Assembly: GCA_950022495.1 (NCBI GenBank)
Contig: CATLLJ010000003.1
Coordinates: 125,510-189,509, forward strand
Length of the DNA stretch: 64,000 nt
Source: an uncultured bacterium
GTDB lineage: Bacteria; Cyanobacteriota; Vampirovibrionia; Gastranaerophilales; Gastranaerophilaceae
Direction of reading: 5' to 3'
Part shown: one piece after another, positions 15,960 through 24,814 of the stretch
Layout of the letters: each line of letters begins with the position of its first letter
Numbering within the stretch: position 1 is the stretch's first letter
Notes under the pieces: generated by a model
The model's input: only the letters and a program-made list of their open reading frames with translations
Database searches by the model: none
What the model was told of the DNA's origin: nothing
Translations under genes and position numbers: made by a program

Positions 15960-18407
15960 CTACTCTTCTGTAGATTCTTCTGCTGTAGTTTTCACAGGAA
16001 TTCTCATTCCATAGAAAGATCTTACAACAAAGAATAGTGCGATTACTAAGAATACAACACCAACATAAGGTGCAACCTGTCTAAAGTTTTCGTTAATCGC
16101 GATTTCCATAGCAAGTAAACCAAATAAGGTTGTAAATTTAATAATCGGATTCATTGCAACAGATGAAGTATCTTTGAACGGATCGCCGACTGTATCGCCG
16201 ACAACAGTTGCTTCATGAAGAACTGTTCCTTTTTCTTTCAAATCAACTTCAACAATTTTCTTAGCATTATCCCAGCATCCGCCGGCATTTGCCATAAATA
16301 CAGCCTGGAACAAGCCGAATACAGCAATTGCAATCAGATAACTTACAAAGAATGATACTGCCAATTGAGTTTTAGCACCTGGTGCTGATAAGCAGGCAAG
16401 AGCCAAAGCAAAAGCAAACAATGCGATAAAGATATTTACCATACCTTTTTGAGCATATTGAGTACAAATTTTTACAACTTCTTTTGAATTTGCAACATTT
16501 GCACATTTTTCATCTGCATCGCCAAGTTTAATGTTTTCTTTGATGTATTCAACTGCACGGTATGCACCTGTTGTAACAGCTTGCATTGAAGCTCCAGAGA
16601 ACCAGTAAATTACAGCACCGCCTGTTAATAAACCTAACAATGTGTAAGGGTTTAACAGGTTCAAAATCATTTCAGGTTGAATACCTAAAGTGTTTTTGAT
16701 TACAAGGATTAATGAGAAAATCATTGTAGTTGCACCAACAACCGCTGTACCGATAAGTACAGGTTTTGAAGTTGCTTTGAATGTGTTTCCAGCACCGTCA
16801 TTTTCTTCTAAGTATTGCTTAGCATTTTCAAAATCAGGTTCAAAACCGTATTGTTCTTTGATTTCTTCTTTGATGTCAGGTATTTCTTCAATCAATGATA
16901 ATTCATAAACTGATTGAGCATTGTCAGTTACAGGACCGTAAGAGTCAACGGCAATAGTAACAGGACCCATTCCAAGGAAACCAAATGCTACTAAACCGAA
17001 AGCAAATACTGACGGATAGCTCATCAATGTTTCAGGAATGAATGTACTTGCAAAGTAAGCTAAGCCCATTAATAATACAATTACCATACCAATCCAGAAG
17101 CCTGAGAAGTTACCTGAAACAATACCTGAAAGGATTGTCAAAGATGAACCGCCTTCGCGTGAAGCAGTAACAACTTCTTCGGTATGTTTTGCTTTTGGAG
17201 ATGTGAATATCTTTGTAAATTCAGGAATTAATGCTGCACCTAAAGTACCGCAAGAAATAATAATTGAAAGAATATACCAGATATTTCCCATCCAGCCTAA
17301 TAAGAATTTACTTACAATAAATGTCATTGCAATTGAAAGAATTGATGTTAACCAAACAAGTCTTGTCAATGGCAATTCAAAGTCAAATTTTTCGGTTTTT
17401 GCTGCATAAGCTTTATCATAAAGACCGTTAAACCAGTAAGCAATAACTGATGTAACAATCATTAAAAATCTCATTGCAAAAATCCAAACTAACAGTTTTA
17501 CCTGATACATTTCACCTGCAACGGCAAGTAAAATAAAGCTTACAAGAGCAACCCCTGTTACACCGTAAGTTTCAAAACCGTCAGCAGTAGGTCCGATAGA
17601 ATCGCCGGCATTATCACCTGTACAATCGGCAATTACACCAGGGTTTCTAGGGTCATCTTCTTTAATACCGAATTGGATTTTCATTAAATCTGAACCGATA
17701 TCTGCAATTTTTGTAAAGATACCGCCTGCAACACGTAGTGCAGAAGCACCTAAAGATTCACCGATTGCAAAACCGATAAAGCAAGCACCTGCGATTTCTC
17801 CCGGTACAAACAATAAAATGATAAGCATCATAATAAGTTCTACAGATACAAGTAAAACACCGATACTCATACCAGCTTTTAACGGAATATTTAAAATATT
17901 CAACGGATTACCTTTTAAAGCCGCAAAAGCAGTTCTTGAGTTAGCTAGAGTATTCATTCTGATACCGAACCAGGCAACCGCGTAAGAACCTAAAATACCG
18001 ATTACAGACCAGCCTAAAATTGTTAAAACTCCGCCAATACCCATTTTTTGAAGGTATCCGAAATAGAATGCAATACATAAACCAATTAAAACTTCCAATA
18101 CAAACAAGAATTTACCTTGTTGAATAAGGTAAGTTTTACAGGTTTCAAAAATAGTATTACCAACTTCGTCCATAGCTTTATGAACTTCTAATTTTTTGAT
18201 TTTCAAGAACTCAACAAGTCCGAAAATCAAACCGATAACTGAAATTCCAAGTCCGATTAAAAGCAAGTTGTAACCTGATGCACAAGCACATCCAGCCCCT
18301 CCTTTAATACTTGGAACTACCAAATCGGCTTCACTTGCAAGAGCAGGTGAAATACCAATGGCAAACATTGTGAAAAGAGCCATTAGTGAAGTAAACTTTT
18401 TAATCAT
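15960..18407 (-). CDS. hppA: Membrane-bound proton/sodium-translocating pyrophosphatase (divergent type)
   Basis: Multi-spanning membrane pyrophosphatase (about 16 helices, 815 residues) coupling PPi hydrolysis to ion export. Start chosen at ATG 18407 (AGGAGAGA 6 nt upstream) rather than the upstream TTG-type start at 18440. The N-terminus carries an apparent signal sequence (LMALFTMFAIGISPALAS). Catalytic features: IADCTGDNAGDSIGPTADG, GDTVGDPFKDTSS, and the acidic D-E motifs. The usual DVGADLVGKVE motif is replaced by DIGSDLMKIQFGIKEDDPRN, and a Lys occurs in GNTFKATSK where K+-dependent enzymes have Ala. This points to the evolutionarily divergent, K+-independent branch. Ion specificity cannot be fixed by eye. 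Confidence 0.92.
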   Translation of the reverse strand: MIKKFTSLMALFTMFAIGISPALASEADLVVPSIKGGAGCACASGYNLLLIGLGISVIGLIFGLVEFLKIKKLEVHKAMDEVGNTIFETCKTYLIQQGKFLFVLEVLIGLCIAFYFGYLQKMGIGGVLTILGWSVIGILGSYAVAWFGIRMNTLANSRTAFAALKGNPLNILNIPLKAGMSIGVLLVSVELIMMLIILLFVPGEIAGACFIGFAIGESLGASALRVAGGIFTKIADIGSDLMKIQFGIKEDDPRNPGVIADCTGDNAGDSIGPTADGFETYGVTGVALVSFILLAVAGEMYQVKLLVWIFAMRFLMIVTSVIAYWFNGLYDKAYAAKTEKFDFELPLTRLVWLTSILSIAMTFIVSKFLLGWMGNIWYILSIIISCGTLGAALIPEFTKIFTSPKAKHTEEVVTASREGGSSLTILSGIVSGNFSGFWIGMVIVLLMGLAYFASTFIPETLMSYPSVFAFGLVAFGFLGMGPVTIAVDSYGPVTDNAQSVYELSLIEEIPDIKEEIKEQYGFEPDFENAKQYLEENDGAGNTFKATSKPVLIGTAVVGATTMIFSLILVIKNTLGIQPEMILNLLNPYTLLGLLTGGAVIYWFSGASMQAVTTGAYRAVEYIKENIKLGDADEKCANVANSKEVVKICTQYAQKGMVNIFIALFAFALALACLSAPGAKTQLAVSFFVSYLIAIAVFGLFQAVFMANAGGCWDNAKKIVEVDLKEKGTVLHEATVVGDTVGDPFKDTSSVAMNPIIKFTTLFGLLAMEIAINENFRQVAPYVGVVFLVIALFFVVRSFYGMRIPVKTTAEESTEE

Positions 18408-18494
18408 TGTTCTCTCTCCTTTTTTCAAAAGTTTGTTCACTTTTATATTATATTTGATAAATAGTTAATATACAATTAATTTACAATTGGTAAT

Positions 18495-18825
18495 TACATA
18501 AAAGATATTATCCGCAGGATAATCAAAGGAAGGTTCGGAAACGTGGTTTCTGATGACTCGTTTCATTTGGTCGCGTTTTTCTCTTTCTTTGCTTGCGTTT
18601 CTTTCTCTTTTACTCGCAATAAAAGAGAAAGAAATGAAGGAACTGTATTTATTTTAAAAAGAACCTTTCTTTGTTCACTTTTTCTTTTTGATTGCGACGC
18701 AAAAAGAAAAAGTAGAACCGAAAAAGAAAAACACGCTTGATTAAATAGCTCGAGTTATCAGGGGAATCCCCCGAACCCCCTATAAAAATATTGTTTTGAT
18801 ATTTACCCCTAATATCTTTTATGTA
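18495..18825 (+). repeat. Structured repeat element with 16-bp terminal inverted repeats, copy 1
   Basis: Bounded by perfect inverted repeats TACATAAAAGATATTA (18495-18510) and its complement (18810-18825). Nested inside: hairpin ATTATCC/GGATAAT (18507-18523); GGTTCGG (18532-18538) pairing with CCGAACC (18771-18777); TGATGACTCG (18551-18560) pairing with CGAGTTATCA (18751-18760, one wobble); GCGTTTTTC (18573-18581) with GAAAAACACGC (18726-18736); a 12-bp stem at 18601-18631; a 14-bp stem at 18677-18713; and GGGG/CCCC at 18761-18770. A second copy lies at 25823-26202. The 65-residue frame at 18543-18740 lies inside and is better explained by the palindromes. Confidence 0.85.
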
Positions 18826-18862
18826 TGTTTACTTATATGGCAGGATTTGTTATTATGTATTT

Positions 18863-19189
18863 ATGGAAAATTTTTTGAGAAAAATTTGGGTCGTTCTGTT
18901 TGCATTTATGATTTTTGGAATTTTAGCCTGGGTTCCGCTAGATAAATATCAGAAGTCTTATATGCACGCCTATCATAGAATTCAAATGAAACCTCAAGAA
19001 CATTTAGATAATCAATATCGTTATGCAGAATATATTATTAATGGCGGTACTCCCGAAACTTTTAAGAAAATAACATATACTTTTCCAAAACAGCGTTATT
19101 ATAAAAAATCGTATTCGTATAAACGCAGACCTTATTTTATTAGAGATAAACATAACCCTAATATTATTTATCATTATAGAGGTCGTTAA
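18863..19189 (+). CDS. Hypothetical membrane-anchored basic protein
   Basis: Starts immediately downstream of the structured repeat. The frame is open from ATG 18821 (inside the terminal repeat), but ATG 18863 puts a basic-then-hydrophobic segment at the N-terminus (FLRKIWVVLFAFMIFGILAW) and is preferred; no clear RBS is seen for either. About 108 residues: one membrane segment, then a Lys/Arg/Tyr-rich tail (YYKKSYSYKRRPYFIRDK). No family is recognised. Transcription may begin at or near the repeat end. Confidence 0.6.
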   Translation: MENFLRKIWVVLFAFMIFGILAWVPLDKYQKSYMHAYHRIQMKPQEHLDNQYRYAEYIINGGTPETFKKITYTFPKQRYYKKSYSYKRRPYFIRDKHNPNIIYHYRGR

Positions 19190-19259
19190 AATTTTATATA
19201 AACCTGTGCTAAGAGTTTCGGGCAATATAGATTAATGTTTTTTAGTTTATAGTGTTCGT

Positions 19260-20009
19260 ATGAAAAAAGTGCTGTCTGTAATATTAGTAATAAATTTTTT
19301 AATGTTAGGTTTACTGCCTGCAAGTGCAGATGATTGCTGTTGCTGCGAAAATGTTTCTGCAACCGGAACAATTTCAGAAGCTAATAAAAAAGCACCATGT
19401 AATTCGGTAGGCGAAACAGAAAATTATTATATATTATACAAAGGCAATGTTATAAAAATCGCGTTTGAATGTAAATTTATGTCCGAGTGTGTTCAAGAAG
19501 GTGATTGTGTCTATTTTTATGTTCCAAAAGATATTAGAACTTCTTGCGGCGAACTTGTGATTCCTATGGGTTCAAAATTTACAGGATTTATACGCGGAGT
19601 TGCCCAGCAAAAGAAGTTTAATAAGAATGCTAGAGTCTATTTAAGTATCAATAAGTTAGTTTTACCCGACTGTACAGAAATTGAAGTTAAAGCAAAACCT
19701 TTTAGTAAAGATTTTTCACTTGTGGAAAACGGCTGGATGACAGCAGGTAAAATTGCTGCATCGACTGTTGGTTTAGGTGCTGTTGGTGCAGGAACAGGGG
19801 TTGGGCTTGCATTTATTCCAAAGCCGCATAAAATCGCTATTGGTGCAGGTTCAGGGGTTGCAATAGGGTGTTTTATAGGGCTGGTAACAGGTTTACTCAC
19901 TCCAGGGTTAAAATATCATGCTAAAGCCGGAGAAGAAATAAATATTATTTTCTGTGATGATGTTTGTATTCCAAAAGAACATGTTGATGAGTTCTGCTTA
20001 AAGGGGTAA
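19260..20009 (+). CDS. Secreted Cys-rich protein with a glycine-zipper segment
   Basis: Signal peptide (KKVLSVILVINFLMLGLLPASA), then a cluster of four cysteines (DDCCCCENV) and further cysteine pairs. The middle region (VIPMGSKFTGFIRGVAQQ ... LSINKLVLPDCTEIEVKAKP) has the look of a beta-domain with 'increase cost of permeability'-type strands; no named family is claimed. A glycine-rich hydrophobic stretch (about residues 165-220, GLGAVGAGTGVGL and GAGSGVAIGCFIGLVTG) resembles glycine-zipper membrane inserts. TATAGT ends 6 nt before the ATG and no RBS is visible, so it may be leaderless. Confidence 0.7.
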   Translation: MKKVLSVILVINFLMLGLLPASADDCCCCENVSATGTISEANKKAPCNSVGETENYYILYKGNVIKIAFECKFMSECVQEGDCVYFYVPKDIRTSCGELVIPMGSKFTGFIRGVAQQKKFNKNARVYLSINKLVLPDCTEIEVKAKPFSKDFSLVENGWMTAGKIAASTVGLGAVGAGTGVGLAFIPKPHKIAIGAGSGVAIGCFIGLVTGLLTPGLKYHAKAGEEINIIFCDDVCIPKEHVDEFCLKG

Positions 20010-20080
20010 AGGGGTAAATATCATATTGATTTCCTCTCGTGAGATGGGGATGAGATAATAAATTATTAGATACTCTTTAT

Positions 20081-20111
20081 GTCATTGTGAGCGAATGCGA
20101 AGCAATCCAGC
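20081..20111 (+). repeat. 31-bp dispersed repeat, left of an inverted pair
   Basis: GTCATTGTGAGCGAATGCGA followed by AGCAATCCAGC. It matches the reverse complement of 21386-21416 at 30 of 31 positions. The two flank the pilin gene. Confidence 0.75.
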
Positions 20112-20159
20112 TTATTTAAAAATGTACTTATTGCATCATTTCTAGACTAACAGAAATAT

Positions 20160-20200
20160 AAAAAACGGACGGAAAGAATAACTATTCTTTCCGTCCGTTA
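20160..20200 (-). terminator. Terminator of the pilin gene
   Basis: A long stem, AACGGACGGAAAGAAT and its complement, with a short loop; on the minus strand it is followed by a T-run. It lies about 25 bp after the pilin stop codon. Confidence 0.88.
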
Positions 20201-20224
20201 AAGTTATTTAACTCTTATAAACTA

Positions 20225-20974
20225 CTATTTAGCAGTTGTTAAGATGTATTTTGCAGCATCTGAAGCAGGTTCAACAGTTGCATCGTGGAATACGATTGGG
20301 AATACATCTGTCATGTGAGTTGCATCGTTTTTAACTTCACAAGGAGTACCAACGTTAGTAGTTGTTTTAGCAGAAGTACAAGTTACACCTTTGTTAGGTA
20401 ATGTTTTACCGTTAACGTCGATGAAACCACGGCAGTTAGGGTGGTTAGTAATCCAAGTAGCATCGATTTTAGAACCCATATCTAATTGGCAAACTGCAGC
20501 ACCGGTTCTAGCAGCAGCGTCTGCGAAAGCTACATAAGAACCATCAGCTAAAGCGTAAACATGGTTAACTGCTGGTACTTGAGCTGCAGCAGCGTTTTTA
20601 ACTGAGTAAGTAGCTGTAGCACCGTTAGTATCACCTTGTACAGTAATAGCTGTAGTTGGTCCAAGGTAAGTATAACCTGTTAATGTACCGTTCAATAATG
20701 AACAGAATGTCATTAAGTTGTTAGGGTTATCTGGGTTTGATGCAGATGTAGTTTGTGTACATTTATCAGTTGCACTTGAATAGTCAAAGTCGTATTGAGC
20801 TTGTGCCATCAAACCAGCTTGGTTCAATGTTGATAATGTTTTCTTAAATTGTGCTCTGAATTTTGCACTGTTTGTATTAGCAATCAATGTTGGGATAGTC
20901 ATGGCAGCAACTACACCAATGATACCTAATGTGATCAAAACTTCTGCCAAAGTAAAACCGAATCTTTTTGTCAT
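20225..20974 (-). CDS. Type IV pilin-like protein
   Basis: Short basic leader MTKRFG followed by FTLAEVLITLGIIGVVAAMT: a prepilin-peptidase site (G|F with Glu at +5) and the hydrophobic N-terminal helix. The rest is a 220-residue globular pilin head with Ala/Thr-rich sequence and several Cys that may form disulfides. RBS AAAGGTG and a TATAAT-like -10 (complement of about 21027) lie upstream. The gene stands alone, flanked by an inverted pair of 31-bp repeats. Could be a major or minor pilin or a pseudopilin. Confidence 0.9.
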   Translation of the reverse strand: MTKRFGFTLAEVLITLGIIGVVAAMTIPTLIANTNSAKFRAQFKKTLSTLNQAGLMAQAQYDFDYSSATDKCTQTTSASNPDNPNNLMTFCSLLNGTLTGYTYLGPTTAITVQGDTNGATATYSVKNAAAAQVPAVNHVYALADGSYVAFADAAARTGAAVCQLDMGSKIDATWITNHPNCRGFIDVNGKTLPNKGVTCTSAKTTTNVGTPCEVKNDATHMTDVFPIVFHDATVEPASDAAKYILTTAK

Positions 20975-21385
20975 AATCTTTACACCTTTCTTTAAAATAA
21001 AACTATAACATATGCTTTACATACTGATTATACTACTATTTTTTTTTAAGTCTGTCAATCATTTGTTGTATTTTTAATCCGAATACAGGTTAGAATCGTA
21101 TTTATATTAAATTCTAACCTGTGAAATTTGTATTTATTCTGTATTGAAGTCTATATTGTGGCTCAAATTATTATCCTCATCTAATATTATTAAGCCCAAA
21201 ATAATTAATCCTGTTACATTAATCTTTTAAAATTAATACTTTAGGATTAGATTTATTTGTTTCCTTTGTTTGAAAACCTTTATACGATTGCTTTTTAAGT
21301 ATTGTTAATTATTGTAAATATTATTTGGATATATTGTTTATTGTAAAGAAATGTTTATAAATGTCTCCGTGCTAGCTGGCAAAAA

Positions 21386-21416
21386 GCTGGATTGCTTCGC
21401 ATTCGCTCGCAATGAC
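21386..21416 (-). repeat. 31-bp dispersed repeat, right of an inverted pair
   Basis: Reverse complement of 20081-20111 with a single difference. The core TTGCTTCGCATTCGCTCGCAA belongs to a short repeat type found in many bacterial genomes. Confidence 0.75.
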
Positions 21417-21481
21417 GTAACGAGTATGGTCATTGCGGGTGAAAATATTACTAACAATAATATTGGAGCTCATTGGTTATT

Positions 21482-21546
21482 GTCATTGCGAGGGCTTTAG
21501 TCCGCGGCAATCCATTCTGTCATACTGAGCGTAGCGAAGTATCTCG
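21482..21546. repeat. Two adjacent dispersed palindromic repeats
   Basis: 21482-21513 (GTCATTGCGAGGGCTTTAGT...) is a hairpin whose ends, GTCATTGC and GCAATCC, partly pair. 21519-21546 (GTCATACTGAGCGTAGCGAA...) resembles the widespread GTCATnCTGAGCGTAGCGAAGnATCT type. Confidence 0.6.
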
Positions 21547-21567
21547 TAAAATTAATATTATTACGTT

Positions 21568-23859
21568 TTACCCGCGTTCGAGTTCAAATATTCTGAATTC
21601 GCCCGGTTCAAGTTTTTCAAAATGAAGGCTGTCTGAATGTTCAAGTTCTTGTGCTGTGTAGTCTTTTTCATTTAGCACATACTCATTTTTGACAGTGTAA
21701 TCACCAGGAATATGAATTTCTTTATCAAAAATTGTATATCCTTCAATGATTTCTTTATAACATTCTCCGGTAGCTGCTGTTTTCGTAACTTTTTCGGTTG
21801 GATATTTGTGGTTTGAAACAACAAGATAAGCTGTTTTCATCGGTTCTCTTGTGATTAACCATACACTGTATCCGTCTTCATCATCTATAATGATTTGTGC
21901 TTCGCCGTTTGTGATAATATTATTGTTTTTAACAAATCTATCAATTGCATCAAATTTTGTGTAGAAAGTTTCATTATCTGAGCGTTTCATTGCAACCTCT
22001 TCGCCTATGGTGTATTCAACACCGCCCTGAGTAAAGCTTTCATCTCCATCTACATACATAACAGGACGTTGTGCATATCTTCCGCCCGGTAAAAGTTTAT
22101 ATTTTGCCCATTTGTAAAGAGCTCCGTGTTCACCGAGTTGTGCCGGGTATTGGTCTATGCAGTGAAATTCTCCGTCTTGATTGTTGTATGTTTTCAAGAT
22201 TGAAAGCATACTGCCTTTTTTGAATTTTGAGTTGTAAACGCTTAAGTTCTGGTTGTCATCGCAAATTCTTTCAGGCGTTTTGTCGAATTGTGAAATAATA
22301 TCATTTCCCCATAGAACATCAAATTTCATGTCTTGATGGTATTCTTTATAAAAATTATCCCACAACATGTACTCTGCAAGTGTTGCAAAATACGGGAATT
22401 TCTTTTTCATTGTTGAATTTACTTTGTTAAGTACATATCTTGGAGCTCTGTAGCTTATTGGTCTGCCGTTTTGCTCAGAAACTTCATCAACAACGTGGTC
22501 AATATGGTCAACTCTAAACCCGTCAAAGTTATAATCATGTTGAAGTTCTTTTAAGCTGTCAATAAATAAATTTATTACATCTTCATTGTATTTTCCGTTT
22601 TCAAGATTTACAAAGTAGTATGGTGTCTGGCAATCTAGGTTTGCAAATGCTGTAACATCATCTCCTTTGTAGTCAAAATGTTTAAATAGCGGATATCCGC
22701 CGCATTCGCTCATTCCGTCGTAAATCGGAATTCCTGCAGAACACCATGCTCCGCCCGGTGCCGGCCATAACCCTTCATTCATTAATAGTTGAATTGTTTC
22801 AACCTGTTTTGTTATGTCTTTTTCTTTTAGAGGTTTTTTGTCATTTTTAAGTTCATGAACTTTTGCAACTAAATCCTTAACTCTTTTATGAATTTTTTGC
22901 TGATAAGGTTTTTCAAGCATTGCATTTGAAAATGCTTTTTTATGTTCAAGCATAATACCTTCAAAATTATTATAAAGTTCTTGAAATGCAGGACTTAATT
23001 CGCCAAGATTTCCTTGCAGTCTTTGAACATAAATATCTTTTACTATTTCAATATCATCGTGATCGTGGTCTTTTGATAAAAATTCAGCAACTTCATCAAC
23101 TTTTGCTATAAGTTGTTTTTGAAGTTCGGTTATATCATACCAGCGTGCAACGTTAGGGTTTGCCAGTACAAATTTTGAAAATCTTCCTGTTTGAGGCAAG
23201 ATATCATATATAACAGGGTGTCCGGCAAGCTGTGCCATTTTTATGAATGTTTGAACCTGTTGTTTTACGGTCATTCCTGTTAATTCTTCAAGGTGTTTAT
23301 CATTAAGTTTTGAACTTACTTCGCTGCTTTTTGGAAGATAAGCACAACCAAATTCTCTAGGATGGAAAGGAATAAGGTAGATTGTTGTATTATAAATTTT
23401 ATTATTAGAGTTTCCAGTCGGCAAAATTAGTAATTGTTTCAACCAATCGAAGAATTTCCCTGTATCGCTTGATTTATTGCCGTTGCCTAAAGCTGCAAGG
23501 TTAATTAATTTAATATTATGCCCTTCTCTTTTAAACCAGTCGGAATTTTTTTCTTGATTTCTTGCAAGAGGGCTTATCTGGTTATTTTTAAATGTAAATT
23601 TTCCATTCTTGAAAGTATTATTTTGTTTCCATTTTTCTTCAAGTGCAAACAATGTTTCTTCATTTGTTAATTCTTCTTGAGCTTTTTGGAAAGAATATGT
23701 CAGATAACCATATTTTTGGATATGCATGGATAAATATTTCTTTCTGATTTCAGAAATATTATCGAATGAATATTCCTCTTTAAGTTTTTCATAAATACTA
23801 TTTAGTTCGGTATCATGTGCAGTTTCCTGCTCTTTTTTTGCGAATAAAAAATCTAACAT
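21568..23859 (-). CDS. Alpha-amylase-family (GH13-like) glycosidase
   Basis: 763-residue cytoplasmic protein, no signal peptide. Start at ATG 23859 (GGGAG upstream) rather than 23880. Central (beta/alpha)8-type motifs: VIYDILPQTGRF, NFDGFRVDHIDH with the putative nucleophile Asp, and ATLAEYMLW with the acid/base Glu. The N-terminal 150 residues are family-specific, and the C-terminal roughly 120 residues look like the usual beta-domain (GEAQIIIDDEDGYSVWLI). Probably acts on alpha-glucans or related glycosides inside the cell; exact specificity is unknown. Confidence 0.8.
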   Translation of the reverse strand: MLDFLFAKKEQETAHDTELNSIYEKLKEEYSFDNISEIRKKYLSMHIQKYGYLTYSFQKAQEELTNEETLFALEEKWKQNNTFKNGKFTFKNNQISPLARNQEKNSDWFKREGHNIKLINLAALGNGNKSSDTGKFFDWLKQLLILPTGNSNNKIYNTTIYLIPFHPREFGCAYLPKSSEVSSKLNDKHLEELTGMTVKQQVQTFIKMAQLAGHPVIYDILPQTGRFSKFVLANPNVARWYDITELQKQLIAKVDEVAEFLSKDHDHDDIEIVKDIYVQRLQGNLGELSPAFQELYNNFEGIMLEHKKAFSNAMLEKPYQQKIHKRVKDLVAKVHELKNDKKPLKEKDITKQVETIQLLMNEGLWPAPGGAWCSAGIPIYDGMSECGGYPLFKHFDYKGDDVTAFANLDCQTPYYFVNLENGKYNEDVINLFIDSLKELQHDYNFDGFRVDHIDHVVDEVSEQNGRPISYRAPRYVLNKVNSTMKKKFPYFATLAEYMLWDNFYKEYHQDMKFDVLWGNDIISQFDKTPERICDDNQNLSVYNSKFKKGSMLSILKTYNNQDGEFHCIDQYPAQLGEHGALYKWAKYKLLPGGRYAQRPVMYVDGDESFTQGGVEYTIGEEVAMKRSDNETFYTKFDAIDRFVKNNNIITNGEAQIIIDDEDGYSVWLITREPMKTAYLVVSNHKYPTEKVTKTAATGECYKEIIEGYTIFDKEIHIPGDYTVKNEYVLNEKDYTAQELEHSDSLHFEKLEPGEFRIFELERG

Positions 23860-24028
23860 AAGCTTCTCCCTATAACACATTAAAATTATAACATAAGAAA
23901 ATTTTAATTTTGTAACAAATTAATATCACCTAGGTAGGTAATAGATTATTAATGTTGAAAGTATACATTGGGAAGTGTAAGAGAGAATGATTGCCCCGCT
24001 TATGGACAATATATGGAGAGTAAAAATT

Positions 24029-24703
24029 ATGATTACAGAAGAGAAACAAATTTCAATTGCGATTGTGGAGGATTTTAAGTTAACTAGAGTTGGTCTGCGG
24101 TGTGCATTGAATTCTAACCCCGATTTAGAAGTTGTAGCCGAATGTGAAGATGCTATTGATGGTATTGAACAGATTAAGAAACTTTCACCTGACGTAGTTC
24201 TTATGGATTTGGGTTTACCGACAATGAACGGTATTGAAGCAATGGTTAAAATTAGAGAATTTTCTAATTCGGTAAAAATTATTGCATTGACTTCTCATGA
24301 TAGAGAAGAAGAAGTTTTAGCAGCATTAAGTTCAGGTGCTAATGCTTATTGTCTGAAGGATATTGATCCTTCTAAATTAGCTGATGTTATTAGAGATGTG
24401 TATAATGGTGTTTGCTGGATAGATTCAGTTGTTGCAAATCTTGCATTAAAAGCTATTCCAAAATCTGAAAATATATCCTTCCTTGGCGGAAAAGTTTCAG
24501 ATCAAACAAAAATTCCGTTAACAGAAAGAGAATTTGAGGTTCTAAAACATCTTGTTGAAGGCAAAAGCAACACTGAAATTGCTAAAGAATTAATTGTAAG
24601 TGTACATACTGCTAAAGCTCATGTTTGTTCAATCCTGCAAAAAATGTGTGTGAATGACAGAGTTCAGGCTGCAGTAAAAGCAGTAAAAGAAGGTATGGTA
24701 TAA
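24029..24703 (+). CDS. NarL/FixJ-family response regulator
   Basis: Receiver domain: acidic pair in AIVEDF, phospho-acceptor Asp in LMDLGLPTMNG, Lys in YCLKDID. C-terminal LuxR-type helix-turn-helix: LTEREFEVLKHLVEGKSNTE and VHTAKAHVCSILQK. Starts are possible at 23987, 24005 and 24029. I chose 24029 because the receiver then begins normally and GGAG lies 10 nt upstream. No histidine kinase is adjacent, so it is an orphan regulator. Confidence 0.9.
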   Translation: MITEEKQISIAIVEDFKLTRVGLRCALNSNPDLEVVAECEDAIDGIEQIKKLSPDVVLMDLGLPTMNGIEAMVKIREFSNSVKIIALTSHDREEEVLAALSSGANAYCLKDIDPSKLADVIRDVYNGVCWIDSVVANLALKAIPKSENISFLGGKVSDQTKIPLTEREFEVLKHLVEGKSNTEIAKELIVSVHTAKAHVCSILQKMCVNDRVQAAVKAVKEGMV

Positions 24704-24784
24704 GTTTCCTTTCTATAGAGTCCCTGAGCTGATTTCAGGATGATAGTAAAATATATTATTTTTATAGTGAACTATTATATATTT

Positions 24785-24812
24785 TCCCGAACAAATTATT
24801 TGTTCGGGCTTC
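24785..24812 (+). terminator. Terminator after the response regulator
   Basis: CCCGAACAAA-TTAT-TTGTTCGGG followed by CTTCTTTT. Confidence 0.82.
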
Positions 24813-24814
24813 TT

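Larger units (their letters stand above)
20975..21567. other. 593-bp intergenic region with hairpins and repeats
   Basis: No gene seen. It contains the pilin promoter (about 21000-21060), a 12-bp perfect stem at 21085-21096/21111-21122, another inverted repeat TAATCCT/AGGATTA (21206-21249), and three dispersed repeats from 21386 to 21546. The hairpins could terminate the glycosidase gene, which ends at 21568 on the minus strand. Confidence 0.5.

Noticed and set aside
18543..18740. 65-residue frame ending in the same KRKSRTEKEKHA tail as the frame at 25796-26050
   Set aside because: Both lie inside the structured repeat, overlap its stems, and lack ribosome-binding sites. Base pairing explains the conserved sequence, although the conserved frame (18-bp length difference, multiple of 3) keeps a small doubt.
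20081..21546. CRISPR array near the pilin gene
   Set aside because: Repeats are few, inverted and irregularly spaced, and no cas gene is present; they are dispersed palindromic repeats.
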